A stretch of DNA of 64,000 nt from Kineococcus rubinsiae (GTDB lineage: Bacteria > Actinomycetota > Actinomycetes > Actinomycetales > Kineococcaceae): assembly GCF_011839805.1 (NCBI RefSeq), contig NZ_VWPY01000010.1, forward strand, positions 40,702 to 104,701, given 5' to 3'. Positions within the stretch are counted from its first letter, which is position 1. The number at the start of each line of letters is the position of its first letter. This document shows positions 32,544 through 42,123 of this stretch, piece by piece. Under the pieces are notes generated by a model. That model was not told where the DNA came from, did no database searches, and saw only the letters and a list, made by a program, of their open reading frames with translations. A program made the translations under genes and the position numbers.

Positions 32544-34913
32544 ATGACCGGCCACGTGGTTGCGACCCTGCGGCGCTGGACCGGATCTCCGGTCCGCGCC
32601 GACGCACGCCCCGCCCGACGGCGGCAGCTCCTCACGGCGCTGTCCGCCGCCCCCGGGGTGAGCGTCGTCGTGCTGTTCCTGCTCGTCCCCTCCACGATGG
32701 TGAAGACCGCGCTGCTGGCCGGGGCCGGCGTCCTGTCCCTCGTCGCGGTCGTCGTCGGCGTCCTGCTCCACCGCCCGCGACCGGCGCCGCCCTGGTGGCT
32801 GCTGGCCGTCTCGGGCGCCTTCTTCCTCGCCGGTGTCGCCGTGCGGCCCTGGAGCCTCGCGCACACCGGGCCCGCGACCTACCTCGTCGACGCGCTGAGC
32901 CTCACCGGCTACGCGGCCCTGCTGACGAGCCTGTTCTGGCTCGCGCGCAGCCACGGCGGCATGCGCCGCGAGGTCCTCTGCGACGTCGTCATCATCGGGG
33001 CCACCGGAGCCCTCGCCGCGCTGCAGCACCTCGTGCTGCCGGCCGCGCTGATCGCCGGGCGGCCGCTCGCGACGTCCGTCCTCGCCGGCGTCTACCCCCT
33101 CGTCGACGTGCTGCTGGTCTCCCTCGTGCTGGACGTCGTCTTCAGCACCCCCGGGCGGCGCAGCTACCACCTGCTGGCCGCGGCGGTGGTGGCCCTGCTG
33201 GTCGGGGACACCGTCTACGCCTGGTGGGGGACGAAGGGGGCCCTGCTCCTGCCGACCTCGGCGAACCTCCCCTTCCTGGCGTCCTACCTGCTCATCGCCG
33301 CGGCCGCCCTGCACCCGTCCCAGCGGGGCGTCCCGCACCGGGCGACGGCGCCGGCCGTCAGCGGTGGGCGCTCGGTCTTCGACGCGTGGTCCTGGCCGCG
33401 CCTGATCGTGCTCGGGATCTCCCTCGCGGGGCTCGTCGCCCTCATCACGGCCCGGCCCGTGGACGCGCCGCTCGTCAACCGCTGGTCCGCCGCGACCGCG
33501 GTGGCCGTCGTCCTCACGCTCCTCGTCGTGCGGGCCGTCTCCGCCGTCAACGGCCAGGCCCGCGCGCGGGCCGTCCTGGCCCACCGCGCCAGCCACGACG
33601 CGCTCACCGACCTGCCCGACCGCGAGGAGCTGCGCCGGCTCGTGGACCAGCGGTGCGCCCGCCGCGGCCCCCGGGCGGGCGAGCAGCACTGGCTCCTCTA
33701 CCTCGACCTGGACGGCTTCAAGCGCATCAACGACTCGTGGGGCCACGCGGCCGGTGACGAGCTGCTGCGCGAGGTCTCCCGCCGGCTGCAGCTCGTCGGC
33801 GGGCCGCAGGCCACCGTGGCGCGGCTGTCGGGCGACGAGTTCGTGCTCGTCGTGACCTGCGGCGACGCCCAGGTCGCCCGGCTGGCGGAGGACCTGCTCC
33901 GCGAGGTCGCCCAGCCGGTGCACCTCAGCGTCACCGACGCCGTCGTCACCGCCTCGATCGGCGTCGCGGCGGTGCACGGCGGCGCGCAGACGGCGCTGCG
34001 CGAGGCGGACGCGGCGATGTACCAGGCCAAGCGCGCCGGGCGCCACCAGTGGCTGCTCTACGACGAGACGATGCGCAACGACCAGGGCGCCGCCATCGAG
34101 CTGGAGCTCGACCTGCGCCACGCCGTCGACGAGGACGCCCTCGACCTCGCCTACCAGCTCATCGTGGCCATCGACGACGCCCGCCCGGTCGGCACCGAGG
34201 CCCTGCTGCGCTGGGAGCGGCCGCTGGCCGGTCCCGTGTCCCCGGTCGTCTTCGTGCCGATCCTCGAGGAGACCGGCCTCATCGAGCCCGTGGGGCTCTG
34301 GGCGCTGCGCCGCGCCCTCCGCCAGCTGGCCCGGTGGCGGCGCGAGGACCTCGTCGACGACGCGTTCACGATGTCCGTCAACGTCGCCCCGCGACAGCTG
34401 CTGGACCCCCGCTTCACCGAGCGCGTGGCCGCGCTGCTGCAGGAGAGCGGGGTGGCCGGGACGAACCTCGTCCTGGAGATCACCGAGTCCGCCATGCTGA
34501 CCGAGGCCGACGCGGCGACCCTCAACCTCGCGGCCCTGCGCGGCCTGGGCGTCGGCCTGGCCGTGGACGACTTCGGCACCGGGTACTCCGCGCTCAGCTA
34601 CCTGCGGACCCTGCCCGTCACCCGGGTCAAGATCGACCGCAGCTTCGTCTCCGGCCTGGGCGACAGCCGCAACGACGAGGCCCTCGTCCGGGCCGTCGTC
34701 GCCGTGAGCCACGCCCTCGGGCTCGGCGTCACGGCCGAGGGCATCGAGACGCCGGCCCAGCACGAGGTGCTGCGCCGGCTCGGTGTGGGTCACGGCCAGG
34801 GCTGGCTGTGGGCCAAGGCCGCGGCCCCCGACGACGTGTCGAGGGCCCTGGCCCTGCACCGCCGCAGCGGTTCCCGGGACGCGCTGGTGCCGGGGACCGC
34901 CGCGGCGGAGTAG
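32544..34913 (+). CDS. membrane GGDEF-EAL cyclic-di-GMP enzyme
   Basis: Bifunctional c-di-GMP turnover protein, 789 residues. The N-terminal ~340 residues form eight to ten membrane helices with no recognised sensor motif. The GGDEF domain follows (LTDLPDREEL, DLDGFKRINDSWGHAAGD, RLSGDEFVLV), with the active-site variant SGDEF, which is usually still competent; no RxxD inhibitory site is seen. The EAL domain has EALLRW, SVNVAP, LEITESA, DDFGTGYSAL, VKIDRSFV and AEGIET, so the phosphodiesterase residues are complete. Which activity dominates is unknown. Preceded by a terminator, so independently transcribed. Confidence 0.95.
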   Translation: MTGHVVATLRRWTGSPVRADARPARRRQLLTALSAAPGVSVVVLFLLVPSTMVKTALLAGAGVLSLVAVVVGVLLHRPRPAPPWWLLAVSGAFFLAGVAVRPWSLAHTGPATYLVDALSLTGYAALLTSLFWLARSHGGMRREVLCDVVIIGATGALAALQHLVLPAALIAGRPLATSVLAGVYPLVDVLLVSLVLDVVFSTPGRRSYHLLAAAVVALLVGDTVYAWWGTKGALLLPTSANLPFLASYLLIAAAALHPSQRGVPHRATAPAVSGGRSVFDAWSWPRLIVLGISLAGLVALITARPVDAPLVNRWSAATAVAVVLTLLVVRAVSAVNGQARARAVLAHRASHDALTDLPDREELRRLVDQRCARRGPRAGEQHWLLYLDLDGFKRINDSWGHAAGDELLREVSRRLQLVGGPQATVARLSGDEFVLVVTCGDAQVARLAEDLLREVAQPVHLSVTDAVVTASIGVAAVHGGAQTALREADAAMYQAKRAGRHQWLLYDETMRNDQGAAIELELDLRHAVDEDALDLAYQLIVAIDDARPVGTEALLRWERPLAGPVSPVVFVPILEETGLIEPVGLWALRRALRQLARWRREDLVDDAFTMSVNVAPRQLLDPRFTERVAALLQESGVAGTNLVLEITESAMLTEADAATLNLAALRGLGVGLAVDDFGTGYSALSYLRTLPVTRVKIDRSFVSGLGDSRNDEALVRAVVAVSHALGLGVTAEGIETPAQHEVLRRLGVGHGQGWLWAKAAAPDDVSRALALHRRSGSRDALVPGTAAAE

Positions 34914-34922
34914 GCGCGCGAC

Positions 34923-35498
34923 TCAGACGAGCGCGCCCTCGGGCGCCGGGAACTCGTAGGCCCAGTAGGTCTGCTCGTCCAGGCGGTGGACGGCCGCACC
35001 GGCGCCGACCGTGTCCACGAGCCGGCCGATGAGGCGCGGCAGGGCGAGCTCCTGCTCGTTGTGCCGGCAGATGTCGATGCTGGCGACCCCGCCCTGCTGC
35101 TCGACGACCTGCACCATCCGCCCGACCATCTTCGAGAAGATGCCGCTGCTGCGGTAGTCCGGGTGGACGCCCACGCAGCCGATGTACCAGATCCGGCCGG
35201 CGCGGTGGTGCTCCGGCCAGCGGTGGGCGTAGTACTCCTCGCTGACGAGCGGCATCGAGGACAGGTCGTTGGTGAAGCTGCCGAAGGCGCACACCTGACC
35301 GGAGCGGGCGATGCCCAGGTACTTCTGGACGCGGGAGTCGGAGCAGACGTCGTCGAACTCCGCCCGCGTCATGACGTGGCGCTGGACGGCGAGGACGCGC
35401 AGGCGGTCGAACGCCGCCTGGTAGATCTCCCAGGCGCTGTCGCGCTGGTCACCGGTCACGACGTCGAGGACGACGAGATCCGCCGGGGATGTGGCCAC
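34923..35498 (-). CDS. GNAT-fold acetyltransferase-like protein
   Basis: Predicted N-acyltransferase of 191 residues. The acetyl-CoA-binding segment is IGCVGVHPDYRSSGIFSKMVGRM, preceded by a beta strand AFGSFTNDL and followed by SIDICRHNEQELALPRLIG. It is more diverged than the RimJ-like protein at 24026. The GTG start follows GAGG. Its stop lies nine bases from the stop of the GGDEF-EAL gene (convergent). Substrate unknown. Confidence 0.78.
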   Translation of the reverse strand: MATSPADLVVLDVVTGDQRDSAWEIYQAAFDRLRVLAVQRHVMTRAEFDDVCSDSRVQKYLGIARSGQVCAFGSFTNDLSSMPLVSEEYYAHRWPEHHRAGRIWYIGCVGVHPDYRSSGIFSKMVGRMVQVVEQQGGVASIDICRHNEQELALPRLIGRLVDTVGAGAAVHRLDEQTYWAYEFPAPEGALV

Positions 35499-35615
35499 GG
35501 AGCTACCTCACAAGGTGTCGCGGAGCAAGCAAGAACCTCGACTGTAGCTCCGAACGATCACTCTGCGTGGGGATACGTCACTCTCCTCACACGATCGGCG
35601 GACCGGGGCGCGCCG

Positions 35616-37070
35616 TCAGGCGCCGGCGGGCTCCGCGGCGGCGGGCTCCATCGCGACCCGGTCGCCGCGGGGCATGAGCAGGACGGCGACGAGCAGCAGG
35701 ACGGACACGACCAGCGTCGCGATGAACACGTGGTGGACGGCCTGGGTCAGGGGCCCGGCGCTCACGTCGCCGCTCTCCAGGGACGCCGCACCCAGGGTGG
35801 CGTTGACGACGGCGCCGAACGCGGCGACGCCGACGGAGCTGCCGAGCGAGCGGAAGAACATGTTGGCGCCCGTGACCACGCCGCGCTGCTGCCACCCGAC
35901 GGCCGACTGCGCCGCGATGAGCGTCGGCGCCGCCGTGACGCCCATGCCCAGCCCGATGGCGAAGCACGTCACGGCGACCTGCCACACGCTGGAGGTGGTG
36001 TCCAGCAGGAGCAGCCCCGACGTCGCGGCGACCACGACGACCGAGCCGAGCAGGGCCGTGGCCCGGATGCCGATGCGCAGGTACAGGCGCCCGGCCTGCG
36101 AGGCCGACAGCGGCCAGCCCATGGTGAGCGCGGCCAGGGCGAACCCGGCGACGAGCGGGCCCTCCCCCAGCGCCTCCTGCACGTAGGTCGGCACGTACGT
36201 CGTCAGGCCCAGCAGGACGGCGCCGACGCAGGCCGAGACGAGGCTCGTCGTGGTGATGAGGCGGTGGCGCAGCAGGGCCAGCGGGACGACCGGGTCGGCC
36301 GCGCGCCGCTCGACGCGCACGAACACCACGAGCAGCAGGACCCCGGCGCCGAGGACGGCGATGCTCTGCGGCGCGGTCCACGCCCAGGCCTGCCCGCCCT
36401 CGAGCAGCCCCAGGACGATCAGCGTGAGGGCGACCGTGAGGACGCCCGCCCCCAGGTAGTCGATCTGCGGCCGGCTGCGGCGCACCGTCTCGTGGAAGCG
36501 GCGCCACACCATGCCCGCCGCGAGCAGGCACAGGGGGATGTTGACGAAGAAGATCCAGCGCCAGCTGACGTACTCGGAGAACACGCCGCCGAGGGTCGGG
36601 CCCACGACCGAGCTGACGGCCCAGACGCTGGCGATGTAGCCCTGCACCTTCGCGCGCTCGGCCAGGGAGTACAGGTCGCCGATGATGGTCATCGACATCG
36701 GCTGCACCGCACCGGCTCCGATGCCCTGCAGGGCCCGGAAGGCGATGAGCGCCCCGATGTTCCACGCGAACCCGCACAGCACGGAACCCAGCAGGAACAG
36801 GCCGATGCCGAACATCATCACGGGCTTGCGGCCGAAGACGTCGGCGAGCTTGCCGTAGACGGGGACGGTCACGGCCTGCGCCAGCAGGTAGATCGAGAAC
36901 AACCACGGGAACTGGCTGAACCCGCCGATGCTGCCCACGATCGACGGCACGGCGGTGGCGATGATCGTCGAGTCGATCGCGACGAGCGCCGTCGAGAGCA
37001 TGACCGCGATCAGCACCGGCCCCCGCTCGGAGCGGAACCCCACGCCCGCGGGAGCAGCCGTCGTCGTCAT
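35616..37070 (-). CDS. MFS drug exporter, DHA2 (14-helix) family
   Basis: Proton-driven multidrug exporter of the EmrB/QacA type, 484 residues with about fourteen membrane helices. Family motifs are visible: LVAIDSTIIATAVPSI (motif D1), YGKLADVFGRKPVMM (motif A), FRALQGIGAGAVQPMSM and VWAVSSVVGPTLGGVFSEYVSWRWIFFVN (motif C region). The ATG follows ACAGG closely. No TetR or MarR regulator is adjacent. Divergent from the alpha/beta hydrolase at 37311, with 240 bp between. Confidence 0.93.
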   Translation of the reverse strand: MTTTAAPAGVGFRSERGPVLIAVMLSTALVAIDSTIIATAVPSIVGSIGGFSQFPWLFSIYLLAQAVTVPVYGKLADVFGRKPVMMFGIGLFLLGSVLCGFAWNIGALIAFRALQGIGAGAVQPMSMTIIGDLYSLAERAKVQGYIASVWAVSSVVGPTLGGVFSEYVSWRWIFFVNIPLCLLAAGMVWRRFHETVRRSRPQIDYLGAGVLTVALTLIVLGLLEGGQAWAWTAPQSIAVLGAGVLLLVVFVRVERRAADPVVPLALLRHRLITTTSLVSACVGAVLLGLTTYVPTYVQEALGEGPLVAGFALAALTMGWPLSASQAGRLYLRIGIRATALLGSVVVVAATSGLLLLDTTSSVWQVAVTCFAIGLGMGVTAAPTLIAAQSAVGWQQRGVVTGANMFFRSLGSSVGVAAFGAVVNATLGAASLESGDVSAGPLTQAVHHVFIATLVVSVLLLVAVLLMPRGDRVAMEPAAAEPAGA

Positions 37071-37310
37071 CCTGTGCGTCCTCCTGTGTCCGGCCCGCTG
37101 GTCACCGGGACGGGGCACAGACCTGGACGGAGCACCGGGCCGGTCCCCACGCCGGACGGCGGGTGCCAGGGGCAACCGTACGAGGTTCCGCGCGCAGCGG
37201 CCCGGCGGCCGGTGGCGCGGCCGGTGCCGCCCTACGCTGCGGGGGGCGGTCCCGCCGGGCGGCCGCACCCGCACCCGCCCCGCACCGTCCCGGCCGAGGA
37301 GCACCGCACG

Positions 37311-38294
37311 ATGACCCACGACGACGCCATCGACCCCGGCCTGCGACGCCTGGCCCCGCTGCTGCGCCGGTTCACGCCCCGCACCCCCGAGGGCTACCGG
37401 CGGCACGTGCGCCTCGTGAACGCGCTCACCTCGCGCCGCCGCACCCCCGGGTCCACGTCGCGCCGCGTGCGCGGGGACGTCGAGGAGACGCAGCGCTGGA
37501 CCACCCGCCCGGACGGGACCCCGCTGCGCCTGCTCGTCCTGCGCCCGGCGGTGCCCCGCACCGGGGTCACCGGACTGCTCTGGCTGCACGGCGGCGGCTA
37601 CGCCATCGGCACCCCCGAGCAGAACCGCGGCCTCGCCCGGCGCCTGGTCGCCGCCACCGACTGCGTCGTCGTCCTGCCCGACTACCGCCTCTCCCCCGAG
37701 GCGCCGTACCCCGCGGCCCTCGACGACTGCTACACCGCGCTGCTCTGGCTGCGGGACAACGCCTCCGAGCTCGGCGTGGCCGACGACCAGCTGGCCGTCG
37801 GCGGCGAGAGCGCCGGCGGCGGCCTGACCCTGGCGCTGACCCTGCTCGCCCGCGACCGCGGGGAGGTGGCCGTGGCGTTCCAGCTGCCGCTGTACCCGAT
37901 GGTCGACGACCGGCTGACGGGCTCGTCGCGGGACAACGACGCCCCGGTCTGGAACACGGTGATGAGCGTCGGGGCCTGGGACCTGTACCTCGGGGACCTG
38001 CGCGGCGGGGCGGTGCCGGCCTACGCGGCGCCCGCGCGGGCGGAGGACCTGCGGGGGCTGCCGCCCGTGCTGACGTTCGTGGGCGACGTCGAGCCGTTCC
38101 ACGACGAGGTCGTCGACCTCGTCCGCCGGCTCGAGGAGGCCGGCGTGCCCGTCGTCCACCGGGTCGTCCCCGGGGCCTTCCACGGGTTCGACCTCGTCGC
38201 GCCCGGCGCCGACGTCAGCCGGCGGGCCCGGGCCTTCCTGCTCGACGGGTTCCGCCACTCCACCGCCACCTACCGGGCGCCGCAACCGGGCTGA
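37311..38294 (+). CDS. alpha/beta hydrolase, HSL-family esterase
   Basis: Carboxylesterase of the hormone-sensitive-lipase group, 327 residues. It has the oxyanion motif LHGGGYAIG, the nucleophile elbow GGESAGGG, the acid region FVGDVEPFHDEV and the histidine in GAFHGFD. The ATG is preceded by GAGGAG. No signal peptide, so cytoplasmic. Short- to medium-chain acyl esters are the usual substrates of the family. It ends 39 bp from the convergent glycosyltransferase gene. Confidence 0.93.
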   Translation: MTHDDAIDPGLRRLAPLLRRFTPRTPEGYRRHVRLVNALTSRRRTPGSTSRRVRGDVEETQRWTTRPDGTPLRLLVLRPAVPRTGVTGLLWLHGGGYAIGTPEQNRGLARRLVAATDCVVVLPDYRLSPEAPYPAALDDCYTALLWLRDNASELGVADDQLAVGGESAGGGLTLALTLLARDRGEVAVAFQLPLYPMVDDRLTGSSRDNDAPVWNTVMSVGAWDLYLGDLRGGAVPAYAAPARAEDLRGLPPVLTFVGDVEPFHDEVVDLVRRLEEAGVPVVHRVVPGAFHGFDLVAPGADVSRRARAFLLDGFRHSTATYRAPQPG

Positions 38295-38333
38295 CCGACC
38301 GGGCCGCCCTCCCGGAGTGAGCCGGGCGCAAGC

Positions 38334-39230
38334 TCACGCCGGCAGCGGCCGGTGCGCGCGGTGCCAGGACGCCTGCAGCTCCGGCGCGACGACGCGCCGG
38401 CGCCGCAGCGCGGGCGGGAGCCGCCGCGCGAGGGCCGCCACCTCGCGCGCCAGGTGCCGGTCGCGGGCCGCCCCGGCCACGAGGGAGGCGGTGCTGCGCA
38501 GGGCGACGGGCAGCGGCAGGCGGAGCCAGTCGACCAGGACGCCGTTGCGCTCCTGCACGGCCCAGCGCGCGGGACCCACCTCGCCGGCCGGGCCGTGCAG
38601 GGCCTCGACGTCGTCGAGGTAGCACTGCTCCCAGCCCGCGGCGGCCAGGTCGAGGGACAGGAGCTCCTCCTCGCCGCCGAAGAAGATCAGCTCGTCGAAG
38701 CCGCCGACCTCCAGGAACGCCGACCGGCGCACGACGCTCGCGCAGGCCGCGAACCCGAGCACGGGTGGGCCGGGGAGGTCGGCGCGGCGCCCGAGCGGGG
38801 CCGCGGCCATCTTGACCGAGGCGTGGTCGGTCTCCCCCGACGGCACGAGCGTCGCGCGGGCCGCGACCAGCCCCAGCCGCGGCCGGGCCGCGAACGCGGC
38901 GACGGCCCGGGGCAGCGCCTCCGGTGCCCACCACGAGTCGTCGTCGGAGAAGGCGACGCAGCCCGTCCGGGCCCGGCGCACGCCCTCGTTGCGCGCCAGC
39001 GCTCCCCGGTTCCGCGGCAGCCGCACGACCTCCAGGCGCCCGCTGCCCCCGAACTCCCGCTCGGCCATGTCGGGGCTGCCGTCCGCCGAGCCGTTGTCGA
39101 CGAGCACGACGGCCGGCTCCCCCGGCAGGGCGAGGAGGTGGGAGAGCGTGCGGCGCAGCGACTCCCGGCGGTCCATGGTGGCGACGACGATCGTGACGTC
39201 GAGGGTGTCAGAGCCCGGCACGCCGTCCAT
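38334..39230 (-). CDS. family 2 glycosyltransferase
   Basis: Inverting GT-A fold glycosyltransferase, 298 residues. The N-terminal nucleotide-sugar region has VTIVVATMDRRESLRRTLSHL and VLVDNGSADGS; the metal-binding DxD-type motif is in VAFSDDDSWW; a GGFDELIFFGGEEELLSLDL segment carries the ED-like catalytic acid. Rhamnosyl- or other sugar transfer onto cell-surface glycans is likely but unproven. The ATG is 54 bp from the divergent beta-lactamase-like gene. No other polysaccharide genes are nearby. Confidence 0.88.
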   Translation of the reverse strand: MDGVPGSDTLDVTIVVATMDRRESLRRTLSHLLALPGEPAVVLVDNGSADGSPDMAEREFGGSGRLEVVRLPRNRGALARNEGVRRARTGCVAFSDDDSWWAPEALPRAVAAFAARPRLGLVAARATLVPSGETDHASVKMAAAPLGRRADLPGPPVLGFAACASVVRRSAFLEVGGFDELIFFGGEEELLSLDLAAAGWEQCYLDDVEALHGPAGEVGPARWAVQERNGVLVDWLRLPLPVALRSTASLVAGAARDRHLAREVAALARRLPPALRRRRVVAPELQASWHRAHRPLPA

Positions 39231-39284
39231 CGTTCCCGGAGCCGCCCGCCCGCGCCCGTCGGGCGGCTGCGGCAGGATCCTCGC

Positions 39285-40280
39285 GTGGCTCCTCCTCCGG
39301 CCGACCCGAGGGCACCCGACGCGGGTGGACCCGACCTCGCCCCGCTCGACGGCGTGCCGTGCACCGCGGTGGCCGGGGTGAGCGTCGCCGGCCGGCGCCG
39401 GACCGCGGCCCGCGGCCCGGTCGACGGGACGTCGGTGTTCCGCGTGGCGTCGCTGACCAAGCCGGTGACGGCCGCCGCGACCGTGCGGGCCCTCGACCGC
39501 GCCGGGGTGGGGCTGGACACCCCCGTCCTCGACCTCCTGCCCGGGCTGGCCCCCGACTGGCGCGCGGACCGCGGGATCACCGTGGCGCACCTGCTCAGCC
39601 AGACCTCGGGCCTCGCCGCCCGCGTCGGCGCCGCGGACGTGGCCGCCCTCGGCGACGGACCCGAGGTCCCCCTCGAGGCCGCCCGCCTCGTGGCCCGGGC
39701 GGGCAGCGCCTGCCCGCCCGGGCGGCGGTGGGAGTACGACAACGGCAACTACTTCCTGGCCGGCGCCGTGCTCGGAGCGCTTCGGGGCAGCACCTTCGAG
39801 CAGGCCGTGCGCGACCTGGTGCTCGGTCCCGCCGGTGCCGCCGGCGCGGGCTTCGAGGCCCCGGCGGACCTCGTCCCCGGCCGCGACGCCGGGCACCAGC
39901 TCCCCCCGCTGCCCTACCCGCGGGGCCGGCGGCCCAGCGGCGGCCTCTGCGCGGGCGTCGACGACCTCCTCGCCGTCGGCGAGGACCTGCTGGCCGACGC
40001 GGCCCTGCTCGCCCGCACCTCCGCACCGCGGACCACCCCGGACGACGTCGTGGCCTACGGGCTCGGCTGGGCCGTCGGCCCGTCCGGGCAGCTCTACCTC
40101 AACGGCCGCCTCCCCGGGTACCGGGCCGCGCTGGTGCTGCTGCCGCGCCACGCGGTGGTGGGGGTCGTCCTGACGTCCGAGACGCAGGCGCTGCCGGCCG
40201 CCGCCGAGGTGCTGAGCCGCCTGCAGCAGCAGTTCACCGGCGACGAGATCGGCCCGCTCGTCGACGCCTTCGCCGCCTGA
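39285..40280 (+). CDS. serine hydrolase, beta-lactamase/D-alanyl carboxypeptidase class C fold
   Basis: Penicillin-binding-protein-like serine hydrolase, 331 residues. Catalytic motifs are RVASLTKPVT (Ser-x-x-Lys), WEYDNGNY (Tyr-x-Asn) and LNGRLPGY in place of the third motif. No signal peptide is seen, so it is probably a cytoplasmic esterase or amidase rather than a true beta-lactamase. The GTG start lies six bases after CAGGAT, a leaderless arrangement shared with the nucleoside hydrolase at 49620. Divergent from the glycosyltransferase. Confidence 0.88.
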   Translation: MAPPPADPRAPDAGGPDLAPLDGVPCTAVAGVSVAGRRRTAARGPVDGTSVFRVASLTKPVTAAATVRALDRAGVGLDTPVLDLLPGLAPDWRADRGITVAHLLSQTSGLAARVGAADVAALGDGPEVPLEAARLVARAGSACPPGRRWEYDNGNYFLAGAVLGALRGSTFEQAVRDLVLGPAGAAGAGFEAPADLVPGRDAGHQLPPLPYPRGRRPSGGLCAGVDDLLAVGEDLLADAALLARTSAPRTTPDDVVAYGLGWAVGPSGQLYLNGRLPGYRAALVLLPRHAVVGVVLTSETQALPAAAEVLSRLQQQFTGDEIGPLVDAFAA

Positions 40281-40330
40281 GGACGCGGAGGAGCGGACAC
40301 GGGGGCACCCGGGGCAGCAGGGTGGACGCC

Positions 40331-40492
40331 ATGAGCACCCACGACGTCTCCGCCGCCAAGAGCTACGCCGAGCAGGCGTCCGCCAACGCCGAGAAGCTGA
40401 AGGCGGGGACGTGGGAGTCGGTGCAGGCGCTGGCGGTGACGTCGATCGCCCACAGCCTCGCGGCGCTCGCCGACCGTCCTCCGCACCCCTGA
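40331..40492 (+). CDS. small protein, 53 residues
   Basis: Short, helix-prone protein (SAAKSYAEQASANAEKLKAG, then WESVQALAVTSIAHSLAALAD). The composition is like a real cytoplasmic helical hairpin, not a shadow frame. The ATG lies seven bases after CAGGGT. No family recognised. It follows the serine hydrolase by 50 bp in the same direction. Confidence 0.6.
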   Translation: MSTHDVSAAKSYAEQASANAEKLKAGTWESVQALAVTSIAHSLAALADRPPHP

Positions 40493-40510
40493 GGGGCGCC
40501 GCCGCCGGCC

Positions 40511-41011
40511 TCAGTGGCTGGTGGTCCCCCGCCGCGACTCCAGCGCCGGGGGCACGAGCCGCTCGACGACGACACCCGTGGCGACCGCCGCCACCGCGGC
40601 GTGCACGGCCTCCACGACGCCCTCGCCGGTGCGCCAGGTGCGCGGCGGCGCCCCCGCACCCGTGGCGTTCTCCAGCGTCTGGTCGACGATGATCCGGGTC
40701 AGCGTCTGCGCGACGTGACCGCGCACGCGGACGAGACCGCTGACGCGCCAGACCCCGCGCAGCGCGCCCAGGGCCACGCTCGTGCCGACCTGCATGGCGG
40801 CGGTCGCGAGCACCGGCCTCTCGTCGTCGCCCGGTGACCTGCCCAGCAGGAGCAGCAGGGTGCGCCCGGGGACGAAGGAGGCCGGACGGCCCGTCACCGA
40901 CCGCTCGACCGCCTGGCCCGCCGCCATCACCGCGGCCCCGGCCAGCCCGCCGACGGCGCCGCGGCCCGCGGCGCGCGCGAGGACGGCCCGTCGTCCACCC
41001 GTGGTGTCCAT
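40511..41011 (-). CDS. hypothetical membrane-associated protein
   Basis: Unrecognised protein of 166 residues with two or three moderately hydrophobic Ala/Gly/Val helices (GAVGGLAGAAVMAAGQAV, ATAAMQVGTSVALGALRGV and AAVAAVATGVVVERLV) separated by basic stretches. The ATG at 41011 or a GTG one codon upstream both suit the GGAGGG ribosome site. Convergent with the small 53-residue gene and divergent from the bile-acid-type transporter. Function unknown. Confidence 0.65.
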   Translation of the reverse strand: MDTTGGRRAVLARAAGRGAVGGLAGAAVMAAGQAVERSVTGRPASFVPGRTLLLLLGRSPGDDERPVLATAAMQVGTSVALGALRGVWRVSGLVRVRGHVAQTLTRIIVDQTLENATGAGAPPRTWRTGEGVVEAVHAAVAAVATGVVVERLVPPALESRRGTTSH

Positions 41012-41133
41012 CACGGGCGCCACCCTCCCCCGGCGGCCCCCGGCCCGCCACCCGCTGGGTGATCGGGGTGGTGGCCGGGTGGCGACGGGCGCCGACTGGA
41101 ACCGGGCCCGCCGCCGTGGCAGCCTCGTCGCCC

Positions 41134-42123
41134 GTGAACGGGATCCAGGCAGTCAGCGCGTTCGTCGGCCGGTGGTTCGCGGTCATCGTCCTGGCCGCGG
41201 GCGCCGCGGCCCTGACCTTCCCGCCCGCCTTCGACGGCTGGTCCCCCGCCGTCCCCTGGCTGCTCAGCGTGATCATGCTCGGGATGGGGATGACGCTGCG
41301 CCCCGCCGACTTCACGATCATCGGCCGCCGGCCGTGGGCCCTGCTCCTCGGCGTCGCGGCCCAGTACACGATCATGCCCCTGCTGGGGTTCGGCATCGCC
41401 CACCTGCTCGGGTTCGGTGCGGTCCTGACCGCCGGGATGATCCTCGTGGGCGCGGCGCCCGGCGGGACGGCGTCGAACGTCATAGTGTTCCTGGCCCGCG
41501 GCGACACGGCCCTCTCCGTGGCGATGACCTCGGTCTCCACCCTGCTCGCGCCGTTCCTCACCCCGCTGCTGGTGCTCGCGCTGGTCGGGGAGTCGCTGCC
41601 GGTCAGCGGCTGGGCGCTGTTCACCTCGATCCTGCAGATCGTCCTGGTCCCCGTCGTGGTCGGGCTGCTCCTGCGGCTGCTCCTGCCGCGCGTGGTCGAG
41701 CGCTGCCTGGGGGTCCTGCCGCTGGTCTCCGTGCTCGGCATCACCGCGGTCGTGCTGGCGGTCGTCGCGGGCAGCGCGGACACGCTGCTGGACGTCGGGC
41801 TCCTGGTCGTCCTCGCCGTCGTCCTGCACAACGTCTGCGGTCTGCTGCTGGGCTACTCGGTGGGCCGCGCCGCCCGCATGCCGGTCGCCAGCCGGCGGGC
41901 CATCAGCATCGAGGTCGGGATGCAGAACTCCGGGCTCGCGGCCGCGCTCGCGACGGTCTACTTCGCCCCGGCCGCGGCCCTGCCCGCCGCGATCTTCTCC
42001 GTGTGGCACAACGTCTCGGGGTCGGTCCTCGCCAGCGTCTGGTCGCGGCGTCCCGCGCGGGACGGCAGCGGCACCGTCGACGTCGCCGCGGCGGAGGCGA
42101 CGCGGAGCCCCTCCGCACGCTGA
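41134..42123 (+). CDS. bile acid:sodium symporter (BASS) family transporter
   Basis: Sodium-coupled organic anion transporter, 329 residues, with about ten helices. Family motifs appear as IMLGMGMTLRPADF, ILVGAAPGGTASNVIVFLARGD and ISIEVGMQNSGLAAALATVYF; the last two are the crossed discontinuous helices of BASS proteins. Bacterial members carry pantoate, keto acids or other small anions rather than bile acids. The GTG start at 41134 is chosen from the onset of similarity. It is followed by the purine permease gene 88 bp later, which has its own promoter-like sequence. Confidence 0.92.
   Translation: MNGIQAVSAFVGRWFAVIVLAAGAAALTFPPAFDGWSPAVPWLLSVIMLGMGMTLRPADFTIIGRRPWALLLGVAAQYTIMPLLGFGIAHLLGFGAVLTAGMILVGAAPGGTASNVIVFLARGDTALSVAMTSVSTLLAPFLTPLLVLALVGESLPVSGWALFTSILQIVLVPVVVGLLLRLLLPRVVERCLGVLPLVSVLGITAVVLAVVAGSADTLLDVGLLVVLAVVLHNVCGLLLGYSVGRAARMPVASRRAISIEVGMQNSGLAAALATVYFAPAAALPAAIFSVWHNVSGSVLASVWSRRPARDGSGTVDVAAAEATRSPSAR

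Noticed and set aside
31809..34859. 1016-residue minus-strand open frame
   Set aside because: It lies opposite the GGDEF-EAL gene and the AMIN-like gene, whose domains are unmistakable. Its product is low-complexity Gly/Arg/His/Gln, as expected of a shadow frame in high-GC DNA.
34986..37310. Long plus-strand extension of the HSL-type esterase
   Set aside because: Antisense to the acetyltransferase and MFS exporter. The esterase has a clear ATG with GAGGAG at 37311.
39285..40280. Serine hydrolase as an antibiotic-resistance beta-lactamase
   Set aside because: No signal peptide and a non-standard third motif; an esterase or peptidase role is more likely.
39231..41831. Minus-strand extension upstream of the glycosyltransferase
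   Set aside because: It runs opposite the serine hydrolase and BASS transporter genes. The glycosyltransferase starts at ATG 39230, where family similarity begins.
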